Assembly (NCBI RefSeq): GCF_900564155.1
Contig: NZ_LS999839.1
Location: 521,097-585,096 of the forward strand
Source of the DNA: Pedobacter schmidteae
Lineage (GTDB): Bacteria; Bacteroidota; Bacteroidia; Sphingobacteriales; Sphingobacteriaceae
DNA: 64,000 nucleotides
Direction of reading: 5' to 3'
A program made the translations under genes and the position numbers. Positions 35,741 to 46,150 of this stretch are shown in pieces. The notes beneath the pieces were generated by a model. That model saw only the letters and a list, made by a program, of their open reading frames with translations, searched no databases and was not told where the DNA came from. Every line of letters starts with the position of its first letter. Position 1 is the stretch's first letter.

Positions 35741-37372
35741 ATGAATAAAATATATTTAACATTGCTGATCACATTCGGCATTATCAGTACACATGCGCAA
35801 TCGCCGCGCTCATTTAATAGTCAGCTGGAATCCGTTACCGTTTACAGTCTGGGTGCAGAACTTAGCCATAAAGCAAGAGTCAGTATTCCTGCAGGCACCA
35901 GCGAAATCGTCCTCAACAACATGGCCAACACCATTGATGAAAGCAGTATTCAGGTTGGCGTTCCCTCAAGCGTAACCATTTTATCAACCAGTTTTTCCAG
36001 AGATTTTCTAAAAAACGAGAACAAAAGCCCGGCCTATCTAAAAGTAGAGGACAGCTTACAAATTGCCAAAAGAGAATTGAATAAAGTACAAAACAAACGG
36101 ACTGTAGAAGAAAATTTATTGGTATTACTTGATAAAAATCAGGCCATAGGTGGCGTAAATACAGGGGTAAACGTTGCTGAGCTGATAAAAGTTGCCGATT
36201 ATTATAAAAGTAAACAATTGGAATTAAGGAACAATATTTTCAATTTAAGAGAAGCCGAGGATATTCAGCAAAAAAGAATCTTCAGAATACAACAACAATT
36301 ACAGGAATTGAGCCGCGACAGAACAGGTACAACCGGTCAGATTGTTTTGCAGGTGATGGCTACAACAGCCAGCACCGCAGATTTTAACATCAGTTACCTG
36401 AGTCCGAACGCGGCATGGATCGCCTTTTATGATTTACGTGCCGAAAACACTTCATCACCATTGAAAATCGTCTATAAAGCCAATGTAACCCAATCTACAG
36501 GGCTCGATTGGAAGAAAGTGAAGCTCAGTCTTTCTACCGGGAATCCGTCTCAAAACGGAACTGCGCCATTACTATCGGCCTGGTTTCTGCATTTTGGCGA
36601 TCCTCAATATGCCTATTTCAATAAGAAACAAAACTATCAAAACCGAATTCAATCGATGCAGATGCCGGCTCCTATGAAAGACGAAGCCATGCTGGCAGAA
36701 GTTGCCGTTACAAATGAACTTAAGGGTAAGGCTGCAGGAATAGCGGTTTCCCAAAGTGAAAATCTGTTAAACGCCTCTTTTGACATTGATATTCCTTACG
36801 ATATAGCTTCCAATAGCAAGCCACATAGTGTTACGCTGAAAGAATTCAGTCAGCCCGCCAATTTTAAATACTATAGCGTTCCTAAAATTGACGGCGATGC
36901 ATTTTTGATGGCCGAGATCACAAATTACGACAAATTAAATCTCCTGCCCGGCGAAGCAAATATCATCTTTGAAAACAGTTATGTGGGCAAATCTTTCATT
37001 AACCCAAGCGCAACTACCGATACATTGAACCTGAGCATGGGAAGAGATAAAAAAATCACCATTAAAAGAGAAAAAATAGCAGAGCAAACAGGTGTTAAAT
37101 TGATCGGTAGCAGCAAAAAACAAACCTTTACCTACGAAATCCGCTTGCGCAACGGAAAGAAAGAAGCGGTTAGCCTATTACTTAAAGACCAGTATCCGGT
37201 ATCTACAGATAAAGATATGGAAATAGAGCTGTTGAATGCCGGCGGCGCTACTGTAAACAAAGAAACAGGTATATTGACCTGGAAACTAAACCTGAAAGCA
37301 GGCGAGACCGGGACCATCCGGATCAGCTACTCGATCAAATATCCTAAAGATAAAAACATCCTCAACATATAA
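35741..37372 (+). CDS. MuiA/DUF4139-family exported protein
   Basis: A 543-aa protein with signal peptide (MNKIYLTLLITFGIISTHAQ). The N-terminal DUF4140-like domain begins SQLESVTVYSLGAELSHKARV. A coiled-coil stretch (about 95-205) precedes the DUF4139 beta-rich domain (FNISYLSPNAAWIAFYDLRAE onwards, ending in GTIRISYSIKYPK). The MuiA name derives from a mucoidy inhibitor in enterobacteria; no mechanism is known. An internal segment, NELKGKAAGIAVSQS, resembles the plug sequence of SusC proteins and may be coincidence. It ends at a strong bidirectional terminator. Confidence 0.88.
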   Translation: MNKIYLTLLITFGIISTHAQSPRSFNSQLESVTVYSLGAELSHKARVSIPAGTSEIVLNNMANTIDESSIQVGVPSSVTILSTSFSRDFLKNENKSPAYLKVEDSLQIAKRELNKVQNKRTVEENLLVLLDKNQAIGGVNTGVNVAELIKVADYYKSKQLELRNNIFNLREAEDIQQKRIFRIQQQLQELSRDRTGTTGQIVLQVMATTASTADFNISYLSPNAAWIAFYDLRAENTSSPLKIVYKANVTQSTGLDWKKVKLSLSTGNPSQNGTAPLLSAWFLHFGDPQYAYFNKKQNYQNRIQSMQMPAPMKDEAMLAEVAVTNELKGKAAGIAVSQSENLLNASFDIDIPYDIASNSKPHSVTLKEFSQPANFKYYSVPKIDGDAFLMAEITNYDKLNLLPGEANIIFENSYVGKSFINPSATTDTLNLSMGRDKKITIKREKIAEQTGVKLIGSSKKQTFTYEIRLRNGKKEAVSLLLKDQYPVSTDKDMEIELLNAGGATVNKETGILTWKLNLKAGETGTIRISYSIKYPKDKNILNI

Positions 37373-37411
37373 AAAAAAGGCCCTTATCAAATTGATAAGG
37401 GCCTTTTTTTA
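37372..37411. terminator. Bidirectional terminator between MuiA-like gene and atpG
   Basis: A near-perfect inverted repeat: an A-run, AGGCCCTTATCAA, then TTGATAAGGGCCT and a T-run. It can stop both the plus-strand MuiA-like gene and the minus-strand ATP synthase operon. Confidence 0.93.
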
Positions 37412-37424
37412 TATTTTAAAGGGA

Positions 37425-38309
37425 CTACCCGTTCAGTGCGGCTGCACCACTTACAATCTCTGTAAGCTCCGTAGTAATTGCAGCCTGACGTGCCTGGTTG
37501 TAAGAAAGTTTTAAGGCTTTCAACAAATCACCGGCGTTTTCAGTCGCTTTATCCATCGAAGTCATACGTGCGCCATGCTCAGAAGCATGAGAATCCAATA
37601 CCGCTTTATACAATTGAATTTTAATAGATTTTGGAATCAACTGCTCCACAATCTCTTCCTGAGAAGGCTCAAGAATATAGTCTATATTAGAAGCTTTTGC
37701 CACTGTTGTTTCAGGCTCTGCTTTTGGTAATGGCAACAACTGTTCTGTAGTTAATATTTGAACAGCGGCATTTTTAAACCGGTTATATACCAACTCTACT
37801 TTATCAAATTTGCCTTTAGCAAAGCCATCCATAATGGCGTCGGTAATTTTAGTTACATTTTCAAAAGTAAGCGCCGAATACACTTCATTGTTATTACCAA
37901 TCACATTATAATTGCGCTTCTCATAAAAATCCTGAGATTTTTTACCGATAGCAACAATACTTACATTACCTTTTTTGTACTGTTCGCTATACTTATCGGC
38001 AATTAAGTTATTGGTAGTTTTAATCACATTCATATTGAATGCACCGGCCAAACCGCGGTTAGAAGAAACCACTACAATTAAAACCTTATTAGGCTCACGT
38101 TCCTGGATAAAAGGAGAGGATGAACCTTCTAAGCTACCCGAAAGATTTCCAAGGATTTCTTTCAGCTTTGTTGCATAGGGACGTAATTGTATGATCGCAT
38201 TGGTAGCACGCTTCAATTTAGCAGCCGAAACCATTTTCATGGCTTTGGTAATCTGCTGTGTAGATTGCACCGATGCTATACGAATTCTTACTTCTTTTAA
38301 ATTAGCCAT
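37425..38309 (-). CDS. atpG: F1F0 ATP synthase gamma subunit
   Basis: The central rotor shaft of F1, 294 aa. The N-terminal helix NLKEVRIRIASVQSTQQITK with AMKMVSAAKLKRA and the C-terminal helix SEHGARMTSMDKATENAGDL with TELTEIVSGAAAL are the conserved coiled-coil halves. It is the last gene of the operon; atpD and atpC do not follow, unlike in E. coli. Confidence 0.97.
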   Translation of the reverse strand: MANLKEVRIRIASVQSTQQITKAMKMVSAAKLKRATNAIIQLRPYATKLKEILGNLSGSLEGSSSPFIQEREPNKVLIVVVSSNRGLAGAFNMNVIKTTNNLIADKYSEQYKKGNVSIVAIGKKSQDFYEKRNYNVIGNNNEVYSALTFENVTKITDAIMDGFAKGKFDKVELVYNRFKNAAVQILTTEQLLPLPKAEPETTVAKASNIDYILEPSQEEIVEQLIPKSIKIQLYKAVLDSHASEHGARMTSMDKATENAGDLLKALKLSYNQARQAAITTELTEIVSGAAALNG

Positions 38310-38394
38310 TTTTTTGTTTAGATAATAGATATGAGGAATTAGATGTGAGATATAAGACTTCTATCGTCTCATATCTCCTATCTATCATCTCAAA

Positions 38395-39969
38395 TTAGTA
38401 TTTACTTGAAAGCTCTTTTGCGACAGTCTCCAATACACCTGTAATGGTATCATCAAACTTACCAGCTTTTAAAGCCTTTAAAGTATCCGGATGACGCAAT
38501 TCCAGTTGTTGTAAATATTCAACTTCAAATTCCCTGATTTTATTTACAGGAACAGAACGCATTAAGTTTTTAGTACCAATATAAATGATCGCAACTTGTT
38601 TCTCAACAGTCATAGGTGAGAACTGACCTTGTTTAAGGATCTCAACGTTACGTGCACCTTTGTCCAATACTGATTTGGTAGCTGCATCCAGGTCAGAACC
38701 GAATTTAGAGAAAGCCTCCAATTCGCGGTATTGAGCCTGATCCAGTTTCAAAGTACCGGCAACTTTTTTCATCGATTTGATCTGCGCATTACCACCTACA
38801 CGTGATACCGAAATACCTACGTTGATAGCCGGACGAATACCTGAGTTAAACAAGTTACTTTCCAGGAAGATCTGACCATCGGTAATTGAAATTACGTTGG
38901 TTGGAATATAAGCAGAAACGTCACCAGCCTGAGTTTCGATAATTGGAAGTGCAGTTAATGAACCACCACCTTTAACGATTCCCTTTAAAGATTCAGGAAG
39001 GTCATTCATTGCTTTAGCAATCTCATCGTTAGCGTTGATCTTTGCAGCACGCTCTAACAAACGACTGTGCAGATAAAACACGTCACCTGGATAAGCCTCA
39101 CGGCCCGGTGGACGACGTAGTAACAATGATACCTCACGGTAAGCTACGGCTTGTTTAGACAAATCATCATAAACGATTAAAGCCGGTCTTCCTGTATCGC
39201 GGAAAAACTCCCCGATAGCTGCACCAGAGAAAGGAGCATAAAACTGCAATGGAGCAGGTTCAGCAGCTGAAGCAGCAACAACTACAGTATAAGGCATTGC
39301 ACCATTCTCTTCTAAAGTACGAACAATGTTGGCTACTGTACTTGCTTTTTGTCCACAAGCTACATATATACAGAACACAGGGTTACCTGCTTCGTAAAAT
39401 TCTTTTTGGTTGATAATGGTATCAATACAAACAGCTGTTTTACCAATCTGACGATCGCCAATAACCAACTCACGTTGACCACGACCGATTGGAATCATTC
39501 CGTCAATAGCTTTGATACCTGTTTGCAAAGGCTCAGTAACTGGCTGACGATAGATTACACCTGGAGCTTTACGCTCGATTGGCATCTCATAAGTCTCGCC
39601 AATGATTGGTCCTTTACCGTCGATAGGCTCGCCAAGTGTGTTTACCACACGACCCAACATACCTTCACCAACTTTGATAGAGGCAATTTTCTTAGTACGT
39701 TTAATTGTATCGCCTTCTTTGATTTTGTCAGATGGGCCCAAAAGTACCACACCCACATTATCTTCCTCAAGGTTTAAAACAATTCCTTGCAAGCCTGTTT
39801 CAAATTCAACTAACTCGCCCGATTGAACTTTAGTTAAACCATAAACACGGGCAATACCATCGCCCACCTGCAATACGGTACCAACTTCTTCAAGTTCTGC
39901 TTCTGATTTGAAGCCCGCCAATTGCTGCCTGATAATTGCCGATACTTCGTCTGGTCTTACCTCTACCAT
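38395..39969 (-). CDS. atpA: F1F0 ATP synthase alpha subunit
   Basis: A 524-aa non-catalytic nucleotide-binding subunit of F1. It has the Walker [14 protein letters not shown], the segment [17 protein letters not shown], and the arginine-finger region [16 protein letters not shown]. Preceded by atpH (60 nt) and followed by atpG (85 nt). Confidence 0.98.
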   Translation of the reverse strand: MVEVRPDEVSAIIRQQLAGFKSEAELEEVGTVLQVGDGIARVYGLTKVQSGELVEFETGLQGIVLNLEEDNVGVVLLGPSDKIKEGDTIKRTKKIASIKVGEGMLGRVVNTLGEPIDGKGPIIGETYEMPIERKAPGVIYRQPVTEPLQTGIKAIDGMIPIGRGQRELVIGDRQIGKTAVCIDTIINQKEFYEAGNPVFCIYVACGQKASTVANIVRTLEENGAMPYTVVVAASAAEPAPLQFYAPFSGAAIGEFFRDTGRPALIVYDDLSKQAVAYREVSLLLRRPPGREAYPGDVFYLHSRLLERAAKINANDEIAKAMNDLPESLKGIVKGGGSLTALPIIETQAGDVSAYIPTNVISITDGQIFLESNLFNSGIRPAINVGISVSRVGGNAQIKSMKKVAGTLKLDQAQYRELEAFSKFGSDLDAATKSVLDKGARNVEILKQGQFSPMTVEKQVAIIYIGTKNLMRSVPVNKIREFEVEYLQQLELRHPDTLKALKAGKFDDTITGVLETVAKELSSKY

Positions 39970-40029
39970 AATTTTATATTATTTCTTTTGTAAATTCAGT
40001 ATTTGTTATCTGTTGTTATTTAGCCCTTG

Positions 40030-40578
40030 TTAAACAATACCTTGGGCAAATTCTTTTTTAAGTTTATTTAAACTGCTGGCAATACTAGCATCAAATTGCC
40101 TGTCCCCAACCTTCAAAATAAAGCCGCCAATTAGCTTGTCATTAACTTTTTCTTTAATCACAACCTCTTTGGCACCACTCTCCCTTTTTATAATGGCTAC
40201 AATCTCAGCTCTGCTCTCGGCAGTAAGTTCAGTTGCAGAAGTTACATTTGCAGTAACAATTCCTTTCAGGGTGTTGTATTGTTCAATAAAAGCTTTTGTT
40301 GTATCAAATAGAATTGCAGAGCGGCCTTTACTTACCACAAGCTTTAAAAAAGCTCTGGTTATCTCATTTACCTTGTTTCCAAATGCATTCTCCAGAATCC
40401 CTGCCTTTTTATCCAAAGGAACAATTGGGTTTTTAAGAATAGCTTCCAACTCGGAGTTTTGATTAATCACCTGCTCTAAAAGAACCATATCATTTTTAGT
40501 CTCTTCAAGGGCATTTCGTTCCGATGAAAGATCAATTAATGATTTGGCGTATCTTGATGCTGCTTTATTTTCTGACAT
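40030..40578 (-). CDS. atpH: F1F0 ATP synthase delta subunit
   Basis: A peripheral stalk subunit of 182 aa linking F1 alpha to subunit b. It has a helical N-terminal domain (ASRYAKSLIDLSSERN) and the C-terminal signature IKEKVNDKLIGGFILKVGDR followed by FDASIASSLNKLKKEF. Conserved position between atpF and atpA. Confidence 0.95.
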   Translation of the reverse strand: MSENKAASRYAKSLIDLSSERNALEETKNDMVLLEQVINQNSELEAILKNPIVPLDKKAGILENAFGNKVNEITRAFLKLVVSKGRSAILFDTTKAFIEQYNTLKGIVTANVTSATELTAESRAEIVAIIKRESGAKEVVIKEKVNDKLIGGFILKVGDRQFDASIASSLNKLKKEFAQGIV

Positions 40579-40612
40579 TTTTTACGGTATATCTAGCTAA
40601 ACAAACTATAAA

Positions 40613-41107
40613 TTAGTTTAATTCAACATCTTTTAAAAGATTAGCTACTAAGTCTTCTTGCTTAGCTTTATCCTGAAGCTGGTTACGCAATACACGCTCA
40701 GCAATATCCAGAGATAAAGTTGAAACCTGACTTTTCAATTCAGCTAAAGCTGCCTTTTTCTGGTTTTCGATTTCAATCTTAGCTTTTTCAATCAGTTTAG
40801 CACCTTCATTATGCGCCTGAGTTTTTGCTTCCTGCACAATACTGTCTTTCAACGTCTTTGCTTCTTTCAGGATCAGGTCACGTTCAGCACGGGCCTGTTT
40901 CATCAGCTCTTCGTTCTGAGTAGTTAAACGTGCCATTTCAAGCTTAGCAAGTTCAGCTTTGTTTAATGCTTCATCAATGCTTTGTTCACGCTCGTGAATA
41001 GCAGCAAGAATAGGCTTCCATGCAAATTTTTTAAGCAAAATTAACAGGCAAACAAAAGCGACAGCTGTCCAAAAAACTAATCCAATACTCGGGGTTACTA
41101 ATTCCAT
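40613..41107 (-). CDS. atpF: F1F0 ATP synthase b subunit
   Basis: The peripheral stalk subunit of 164 aa: one N-terminal membrane helix (SIGLVFWTAVAFVCLLILLK), the FAWKPILAAIHERE motif, then a long charged coiled coil (about residues 40-140). It lies 34 nt upstream of atpH and 86 nt downstream of atpE. Confidence 0.96.
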   Translation of the reverse strand: MELVTPSIGLVFWTAVAFVCLLILLKKFAWKPILAAIHEREQSIDEALNKAELAKLEMARLTTQNEELMKQARAERDLILKEAKTLKDSIVQEAKTQAHNEGAKLIEKAKIEIENQKKAALAELKSQVSTLSLDIAERVLRNQLQDKAKQEDLVANLLKDVELN

Positions 41108-41193
41108 CTTATATAATACTTTTAAACTTATTCTTTCTATTAAGGCAGGTAAAAAGCCAATCGCTAAATACCTGCCCGAATTTCATTGGTTGA

Positions 41194-41421
<228 letters not shown>

Positions 41422-41450
41422 TTATATAATTTGTAAAAAATAGTTTCTAA

Positions 41451-42575
41451 TTAATGATGTTCTTCTACTGCCATTCCTATGAACAAAGCAGTAAGTAATG
41501 TAAAAATAAAGGCCTGTAAAAATGCAACCAGTAATTCCAATACATCCATAAACAATACGAACGCAACAGATACAGGCGCAATAGCCAGGGTTTCAAAAAT
41601 AAAAATCAAGCAAATTAAACTCAATACAATGATGTGACCCGCTGTGATGTTAGCAAACAAACGAATCATCAATGCAAAAGGTTTAGAAATCACACCGATC
41701 ACCTCTACAATAACCATCAATGGCCACAACCAAAATGGCACATTTGGCAAAAAGACGTGCTTCCAGTAGTTCTTATTACCATTGATATTTACAATAATCA
41801 TGGTAAATAAAGACAACACAAACGTTAGAGATATATTACCGGTTACGTTTGCTCCTCCCGGAAAAATAGGAATCAGTCCCAATAAGTTATTAATCCAGAT
41901 AAAGAAAAATACCGTTAACAGGTAAGGCATAAACTGAGCATATCTATGACCAATATTAGGCTTCGCGATATCATCTCTAACAAAAATGATAATAGGTTCT
42001 ATTAAAGATTGCAAACCCTTAGGCGCTTTACCATGACGTTTTTTATAAGCCCCGGCTACTGAGATAAAAATGATAAGAATAATTGCGATAGCAATAAACA
42101 TTGCCGCAACGTTTTTGGTAATAGAAAAATCAAGCAACTTGGCCGATGCAGCCTCGTCAACCTTTCCATCAGCACCAACAATCTTCACCTTATCATCCAC
42201 CAAACGATAAGTATTTTTTGCACTGGCGTAGTCATGTTCACCATGATGAAAGTGACCTGATGAGAATACATCAAGACCGGCAGGCGTATAAACAATTACA
42301 GGAAGAGGAAACGAAACATGTCCCCATAAATGCCACATGTGCGAATCCGCAATGTGCTCCATAATTACTTTGGTAGGTTCAAATTTTTCTTTTCCATGTC
42401 CAGCTTCATGTCCCTCAGCTCCGGCATGGGCAGCTAAAGCCACCGTATCATGAGCAACAACAACGCTGTCAGCCTGAGCAAAAGCGGGCGACGCAACAGA
42501 AAAAAACGCTAAAAAAAGCGCAAAAACAACAATTAACCTATTCACTTTAAACTCAAAAACGTGGCTACAATCCAT
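41451..42575 (-). CDS. atpB: F1F0 ATP synthase a subunit with His-rich N-terminal extension
   Basis: The stator membrane subunit, 374 aa, clearly longer than the usual 250-270. A signal-like segment (residues 13-34, ending AFAQ) is followed by a polar region to about residue 130 with 12 histidines between residues 42 and 114 (EGHEAGHGKEK, GHFHHGEHDY). The canonical a-subunit follows, with the essential arginine in MIRLFANITAGH. Similar N-terminal extensions are known from other Bacteroidota. The annotated ATG may be upstream of a GTG at the start of the signal peptide. Confidence 0.96.
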   Translation of the reverse strand: MDCSHVFEFKVNRLIVVFALFLAFFSVASPAFAQADSVVVAHDTVALAAHAGAEGHEAGHGKEKFEPTKVIMEHIADSHMWHLWGHVSFPLPVIVYTPAGLDVFSSGHFHHGEHDYASAKNTYRLVDDKVKIVGADGKVDEAASAKLLDFSITKNVAAMFIAIAIILIIFISVAGAYKKRHGKAPKGLQSLIEPIIIFVRDDIAKPNIGHRYAQFMPYLLTVFFFIWINNLLGLIPIFPGGANVTGNISLTFVLSLFTMIIVNINGNKNYWKHVFLPNVPFWLWPLMVIVEVIGVISKPFALMIRLFANITAGHIIVLSLICLIFIFETLAIAPVSVAFVLFMDVLELLVAFLQAFIFTLLTALFIGMAVEEHH

Positions 42576-42592
42576 TTAGTCGCAGATTTTTA

Positions 42593-42994
42593 CTATTTAT
42601 TTTGGTGGCGCAAGTTACATAACAAAGAGTATATTTCAAAGAAGCTGAACAATAAATATAAAGAAAAAAAATTTAACACCAGAATCATCCCTTTTTCCTT
42701 ACTATTTAAGCTGTAAATCAGCACAAAAGCCATAGAAAAAAGCATCTTTAAAGCAATTGATCCCATAATGGCCATAATTCCGGCTTCCGGATTACGTTTT
42801 ATTCCTAAAAAAGCAAGAATGTAGGCGATAAAAGTAATCCCTGCCAAAAAACCAAACAAAACCCAGAAATTAGCAACCAGGAGCTTCACACCCGGGAAAG
42901 CCACGGGAAGAAAATAGGCAATACTGCCTAAAACGGCAGTATATAAAAGATAGGAAAATATAAATTTGTTTAGACTCAAAATGCTTTTTTTCAC
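42593..42994 (-). CDS. Membrane protein in the ATP synthase operon (AtpI-position)
   Basis: A small protein of about 133 aa with four membrane helices (SYLLYTAVLGSIAYFLPVAF; FWVLFGFLAGITFIAYILAF; IALKMLFSMAFVLIYSL; LVLNFFSLYLLFSFFEIYSL). No ATG exists near the N-terminus; GTG AAA AAA AGC at 42994 gives a plausible start, while the frame is open to 43024 with TTG. It sits between atpZ and atpB, the position of the I subunit in other operons, so a role in assembly of the c ring or Mg uptake is inferred from position only. Confidence 0.75.
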   Translation of the reverse strand: MKKSILSLNKFIFSYLLYTAVLGSIAYFLPVAFPGVKLLVANFWVLFGFLAGITFIAYILAFLGIKRNPEAGIMAIMGSIALKMLFSMAFVLIYSLNSKEKGMILVLNFFSLYLLFSFFEIYSLLCNLRHQNK

Positions 42995-43024
42995 AAAAGT
43001 ATACAATACAATTGGATTCAACAA

Positions 43025-43249
43025 TCAGCCCTTCGTTTTATTCAACTGTTGTACAACCTGGTACATGGCGACAGCTACCCCTATCAAACTCAGCGCAGCT
43101 GTAAAAATCGGTGTTTTCGCCTCCCTGTAAACATCTATCTTGTGCCCCACAAAAGCAAAAACCCCAATTACAACTATCATTTGAAAGCTAATAGAACTAT
43201 ATCTTGCAAAAGCTTTTAAGCCTCTCTTTTTTTCGTTTGGGTCTTCCAT
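43025..43249 (-). CDS. atpZ: AtpZ/AtpI family protein
   Basis: A 74-aa protein, the first gene of the ATP synthase operon. A charged N-terminus (MEDPNEKKRGLKAFARY) is followed by two short membrane helices (FQMIVVIGVFAFVGHKID and PIFTAALSLIGVAVAMYQVV), the AtpZ/AtpI pattern. The product is thought to help ATP synthase assembly and ion supply. It is divergent from sprE. Confidence 0.87.
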   Translation of the reverse strand: MEDPNEKKRGLKAFARYSSISFQMIVVIGVFAFVGHKIDVYREAKTPIFTAALSLIGVAVAMYQVVQQLNKTKG

Positions 43250-43305
43250 AAATTGTCATTTTATAAATAAAACAGGTTTTGTTAAGAAGTTATTGCCGAA
43301 TAAAA

Positions 43306-43313
43306 TACTTTTG
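43306..43313 (+). promoter_or_regulatory. Candidate sprE -7 element
   Basis: TACTTTTG matches TAnnTTTG, 40 nt before the sprE start. A TTTG occurs upstream (43278-43281), but at 24 nt the spacing is longer than usual. Confidence 0.45.
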
Positions 43314-43353
43314 TATATAATATTATGTTTATAAGCTTTAAATCTTCCCATAA

Positions 43354-46149
43354 TTGAAAAATTACGCTATTCACAATTTAAAGGTAATGCTATTTAGTTT
43401 ATGCATCTGCATAATCTATGCCTGCGGTTCACAAAAAGACAATGCTACCAGTCGTAGCATGCAAAATTTGACGGCCCGCTACAATTATATATACAACTCC
43501 AATGTCCTACTTGATGCCCATCAGCAGGAACTTGCCGAAACCTACAGGGAAAACTACGACCAGATCCTTCCGGTTTACCTTGGACCAGAAACCGACGAGA
43601 ACTTTATGGTAAAGGAGGACATCGGTGGCAAATCAATGGATGAAATCATAAAAAAAGCCCAGGTGATCATTCTCGAAAAAGGCTACAGCAACTACCTGGA
43701 TGATGCATATAATCTGCTGGGTAAAGCTCAGTTCTTTAAAGGCAATTACTTTAATGCCGCCGAGTATTTCGATTACACCGTAAAAAACTATACAAAAAAC
43801 CAAAAAAGTTACCTGGAAGCATTGAACTGGAAAGCCCGCAGTTTGATGCAGATAGGACGATTTAGCGAGGCTAAGCTTGTACTGGATACCCTGGGCTACG
43901 CCATTGCCGGCCTTAAAAAAAATACAGCAGAACCTTTGGCCACATTGGCACAAATGGCCATTTATCAACGTAAAAACACAGAGGCCATCTCCTTCCTTAA
44001 AGACGCCATCAAGGCCAGTCACAATGGACAACACAAAATCAGATGGACTTATATCCTTGCTCAGCTCTCGGAACAGCAGAAGAGCTATAAAGATGCTTTA
44101 TTAAACTACCGTAAAGTAGAGAAAAGTAATGCACCTTTTGAAATGTATTTTAACGCCAACCTAAACCGCATTAAATTAAGCGCCTTACTAAGTGGAAAAA
44201 CCACCAACAGACAGGATGAACTACTGGCTTTGTTAAAGGATGATAAAAATACAGACTACAACGATCAGGTATATTACCAGATTGCCGAAAGCCTGTTAGC
44301 CGATGGCAATTATGAAAAGGCAAAAAAATATTATCGGTTATCTATTCAGAAAAGCGAAAAGAATCAATATCAAAAGGGGCTTTCTTATCTGAAAATGGCC
44401 GATCTGAATTTCAAACAACTGCACAATTACCTGGATGCCAAACTATATTACGACAGTGCAGTCAATACTTTGCCTAAAAATTATCCGGGTTACGACCTCA
44501 TTCTTAAGAAAACGCAAAACCTTGAGTATTTAACCAAACGTTATCAGATCATCTACAGAGAAGACACACTTCAAAATATAGCTAAGCTACCCGAACAAGA
44601 GCGTCAGGCAAAAATAGAGGCCATTTTAAACCCGGCTCCCATTAAAGCTGTTTCTACCGAACAAAACAGTAGTGGCACAAGTTCATTTGGTCCAATCGAT
44701 CCCGGAAAAAACAGACCGCAAACTGCCAACACCTTCTATTTCAATAATTCGAGTGCCATAAGCAGAGGGTATTCAGACTTTAAGAAAAAATGGGGTAACC
44801 GGAAGCTTGAAAACAACTGGCGTCAAAGTGTCCGGTCATCGGCACAATCCACCACACAGGATATTGCCACCAACATCGGCAACGGCGCAATCACAAATCC
44901 TATTCAAAATACACAGGTTGCTACGGATAAGAATGTTGAAATAAAAGCCTATACAGATGCCTTGCCTATCACCCCCGAGTTGATGGCAAAATCAAATCAA
45001 AAGATTATCGATTCCTATTACGACATCGCCAACTTCTACCTTCAGGAACTAAATGATCCCGGAGAGGCAGAAGCCATTTATCAGCTGCTGCTGGAACGCT
45101 TCCCTACCAACAATCACCTGGCGGCTACCTATTACAGCCTTTTCCTGATTGCTAAAAACAAGGATGAAGTCCGCGCAACTAACCTGAAAAACAAAATACT
45201 AAAGGATTATCCAAATTCAATTTACGCAAAAACCATTATTGATCCTTCTTTCTCTTTAAAACAGTCTGAGTTGGAAACTGCACTCAACAAGCAATATAAT
45301 GACATCTTTGACCAGTATCAGAAAAAGGATTATACGGCTGTGATGCAGCACGTGGATGAAGTACAAAAAACAAGCAGCGAAAATTCTCTTTCGCCACAAT
45401 TCGCTTATTTAAAAGCCATTGCTATAGGAAGAACCCAACCTGTAGATCCACTGCTGACCGCTCTTAATTCCATTACCACGACATTTCCCACCGACAGCCT
45501 CATTACTCCACTGGTAAGAGAACACATCAGTTATATCAATGCTCATTTGTCTGACTTCCAGAAACGTAAGGTCGCCCTGCCCGATTCCGATCCAAATGAG
45601 CCGCTTTTCCGTAACGACCAACCGGTTGTTATCGCAAATACAACAAAGCCTGTCCTACAACCGGCAACAGCTGTAACTGTCCCCGCTGTTGCACCTGTAA
45701 TCCCGGTAGCAGATAACGAAAAAATAGATGTACCGGTAGCAAAACCTGAAAAAATCGCCACCACACCTCCCCCCGTCAAGGTTGAGCGTATTTTCAGCAC
45801 TGCCGCATCAACGGTTTATTACTATGTAATTGACGTAGCCGACGCGAGTTTAACACTGAGTTCTTCCCGTTTTGGTATCGGACAATTCAACCGTGGCAAC
45901 TACGCAGGTGCAAACTTAAAGCACCAATTAAAAGAATTTGACAATGATCAGCTGATATATGTAGGGAACTTTAGTAATTTTGACGACGCAAAAACTTATG
46001 CTGAAGCGATTACTCCTTTGCTGGGACGGATCATGAAAGTTCCTGCCAACATCTATAGCGGCTTCATCATCAGCAAGGAAAATTTTGATAAATTAACCAG
46101 TAAAGATTTGTTAAACAAATACCTGGACTTTTATAAAAACAACTATTAA
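43354..46149 (+). CDS. sprE: T9SS / gliding TPR lipoprotein SprE (PorW)
   Basis: A 931-aa outer-membrane-associated lipoprotein needed for T9SS function in Flavobacterium (SprE) and Porphyromonas (PorW). The lipobox is IIYACGSQ (Cys at about 24). Tetratricopeptide repeats cover most of the first 700 residues (DDAYNLLGKAQFFKGNYFNA; QIAESLLADGNYEKAKKYYR; LNDPGEAEAIYQLLLERFP), then a P/V/A-rich linker and a conserved C-terminal domain with SSRFGIGQFNRGNYAG. The start is TTG, directly after an in-frame stop; an ATG at 43387 would lose the basic part of the signal peptide. It is followed 1 nt later by a penicillin-binding protein gene. Confidence 0.92.
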   Translation: MKNYAIHNLKVMLFSLCICIIYACGSQKDNATSRSMQNLTARYNYIYNSNVLLDAHQQELAETYRENYDQILPVYLGPETDENFMVKEDIGGKSMDEIIKKAQVIILEKGYSNYLDDAYNLLGKAQFFKGNYFNAAEYFDYTVKNYTKNQKSYLEALNWKARSLMQIGRFSEAKLVLDTLGYAIAGLKKNTAEPLATLAQMAIYQRKNTEAISFLKDAIKASHNGQHKIRWTYILAQLSEQQKSYKDALLNYRKVEKSNAPFEMYFNANLNRIKLSALLSGKTTNRQDELLALLKDDKNTDYNDQVYYQIAESLLADGNYEKAKKYYRLSIQKSEKNQYQKGLSYLKMADLNFKQLHNYLDAKLYYDSAVNTLPKNYPGYDLILKKTQNLEYLTKRYQIIYREDTLQNIAKLPEQERQAKIEAILNPAPIKAVSTEQNSSGTSSFGPIDPGKNRPQTANTFYFNNSSAISRGYSDFKKKWGNRKLENNWRQSVRSSAQSTTQDIATNIGNGAITNPIQNTQVATDKNVEIKAYTDALPITPELMAKSNQKIIDSYYDIANFYLQELNDPGEAEAIYQLLLERFPTNNHLAATYYSLFLIAKNKDEVRATNLKNKILKDYPNSIYAKTIIDPSFSLKQSELETALNKQYNDIFDQYQKKDYTAVMQHVDEVQKTSSENSLSPQFAYLKAIAIGRTQPVDPLLTALNSITTTFPTDSLITPLVREHISYINAHLSDFQKRKVALPDSDPNEPLFRNDQPVVIANTTKPVLQPATAVTVPAVAPVIPVADNEKIDVPVAKPEKIATTPPPVKVERIFSTAASTVYYYVIDVADASLTLSSSRFGIGQFNRGNYAGANLKHQLKEFDNDQLIYVGNFSNFDDAKTYAEAITPLLGRIMKVPANIYSGFIISKENFDKLTSKDLLNKYLDFYKNNY

Positions 46150-46150
46150 A

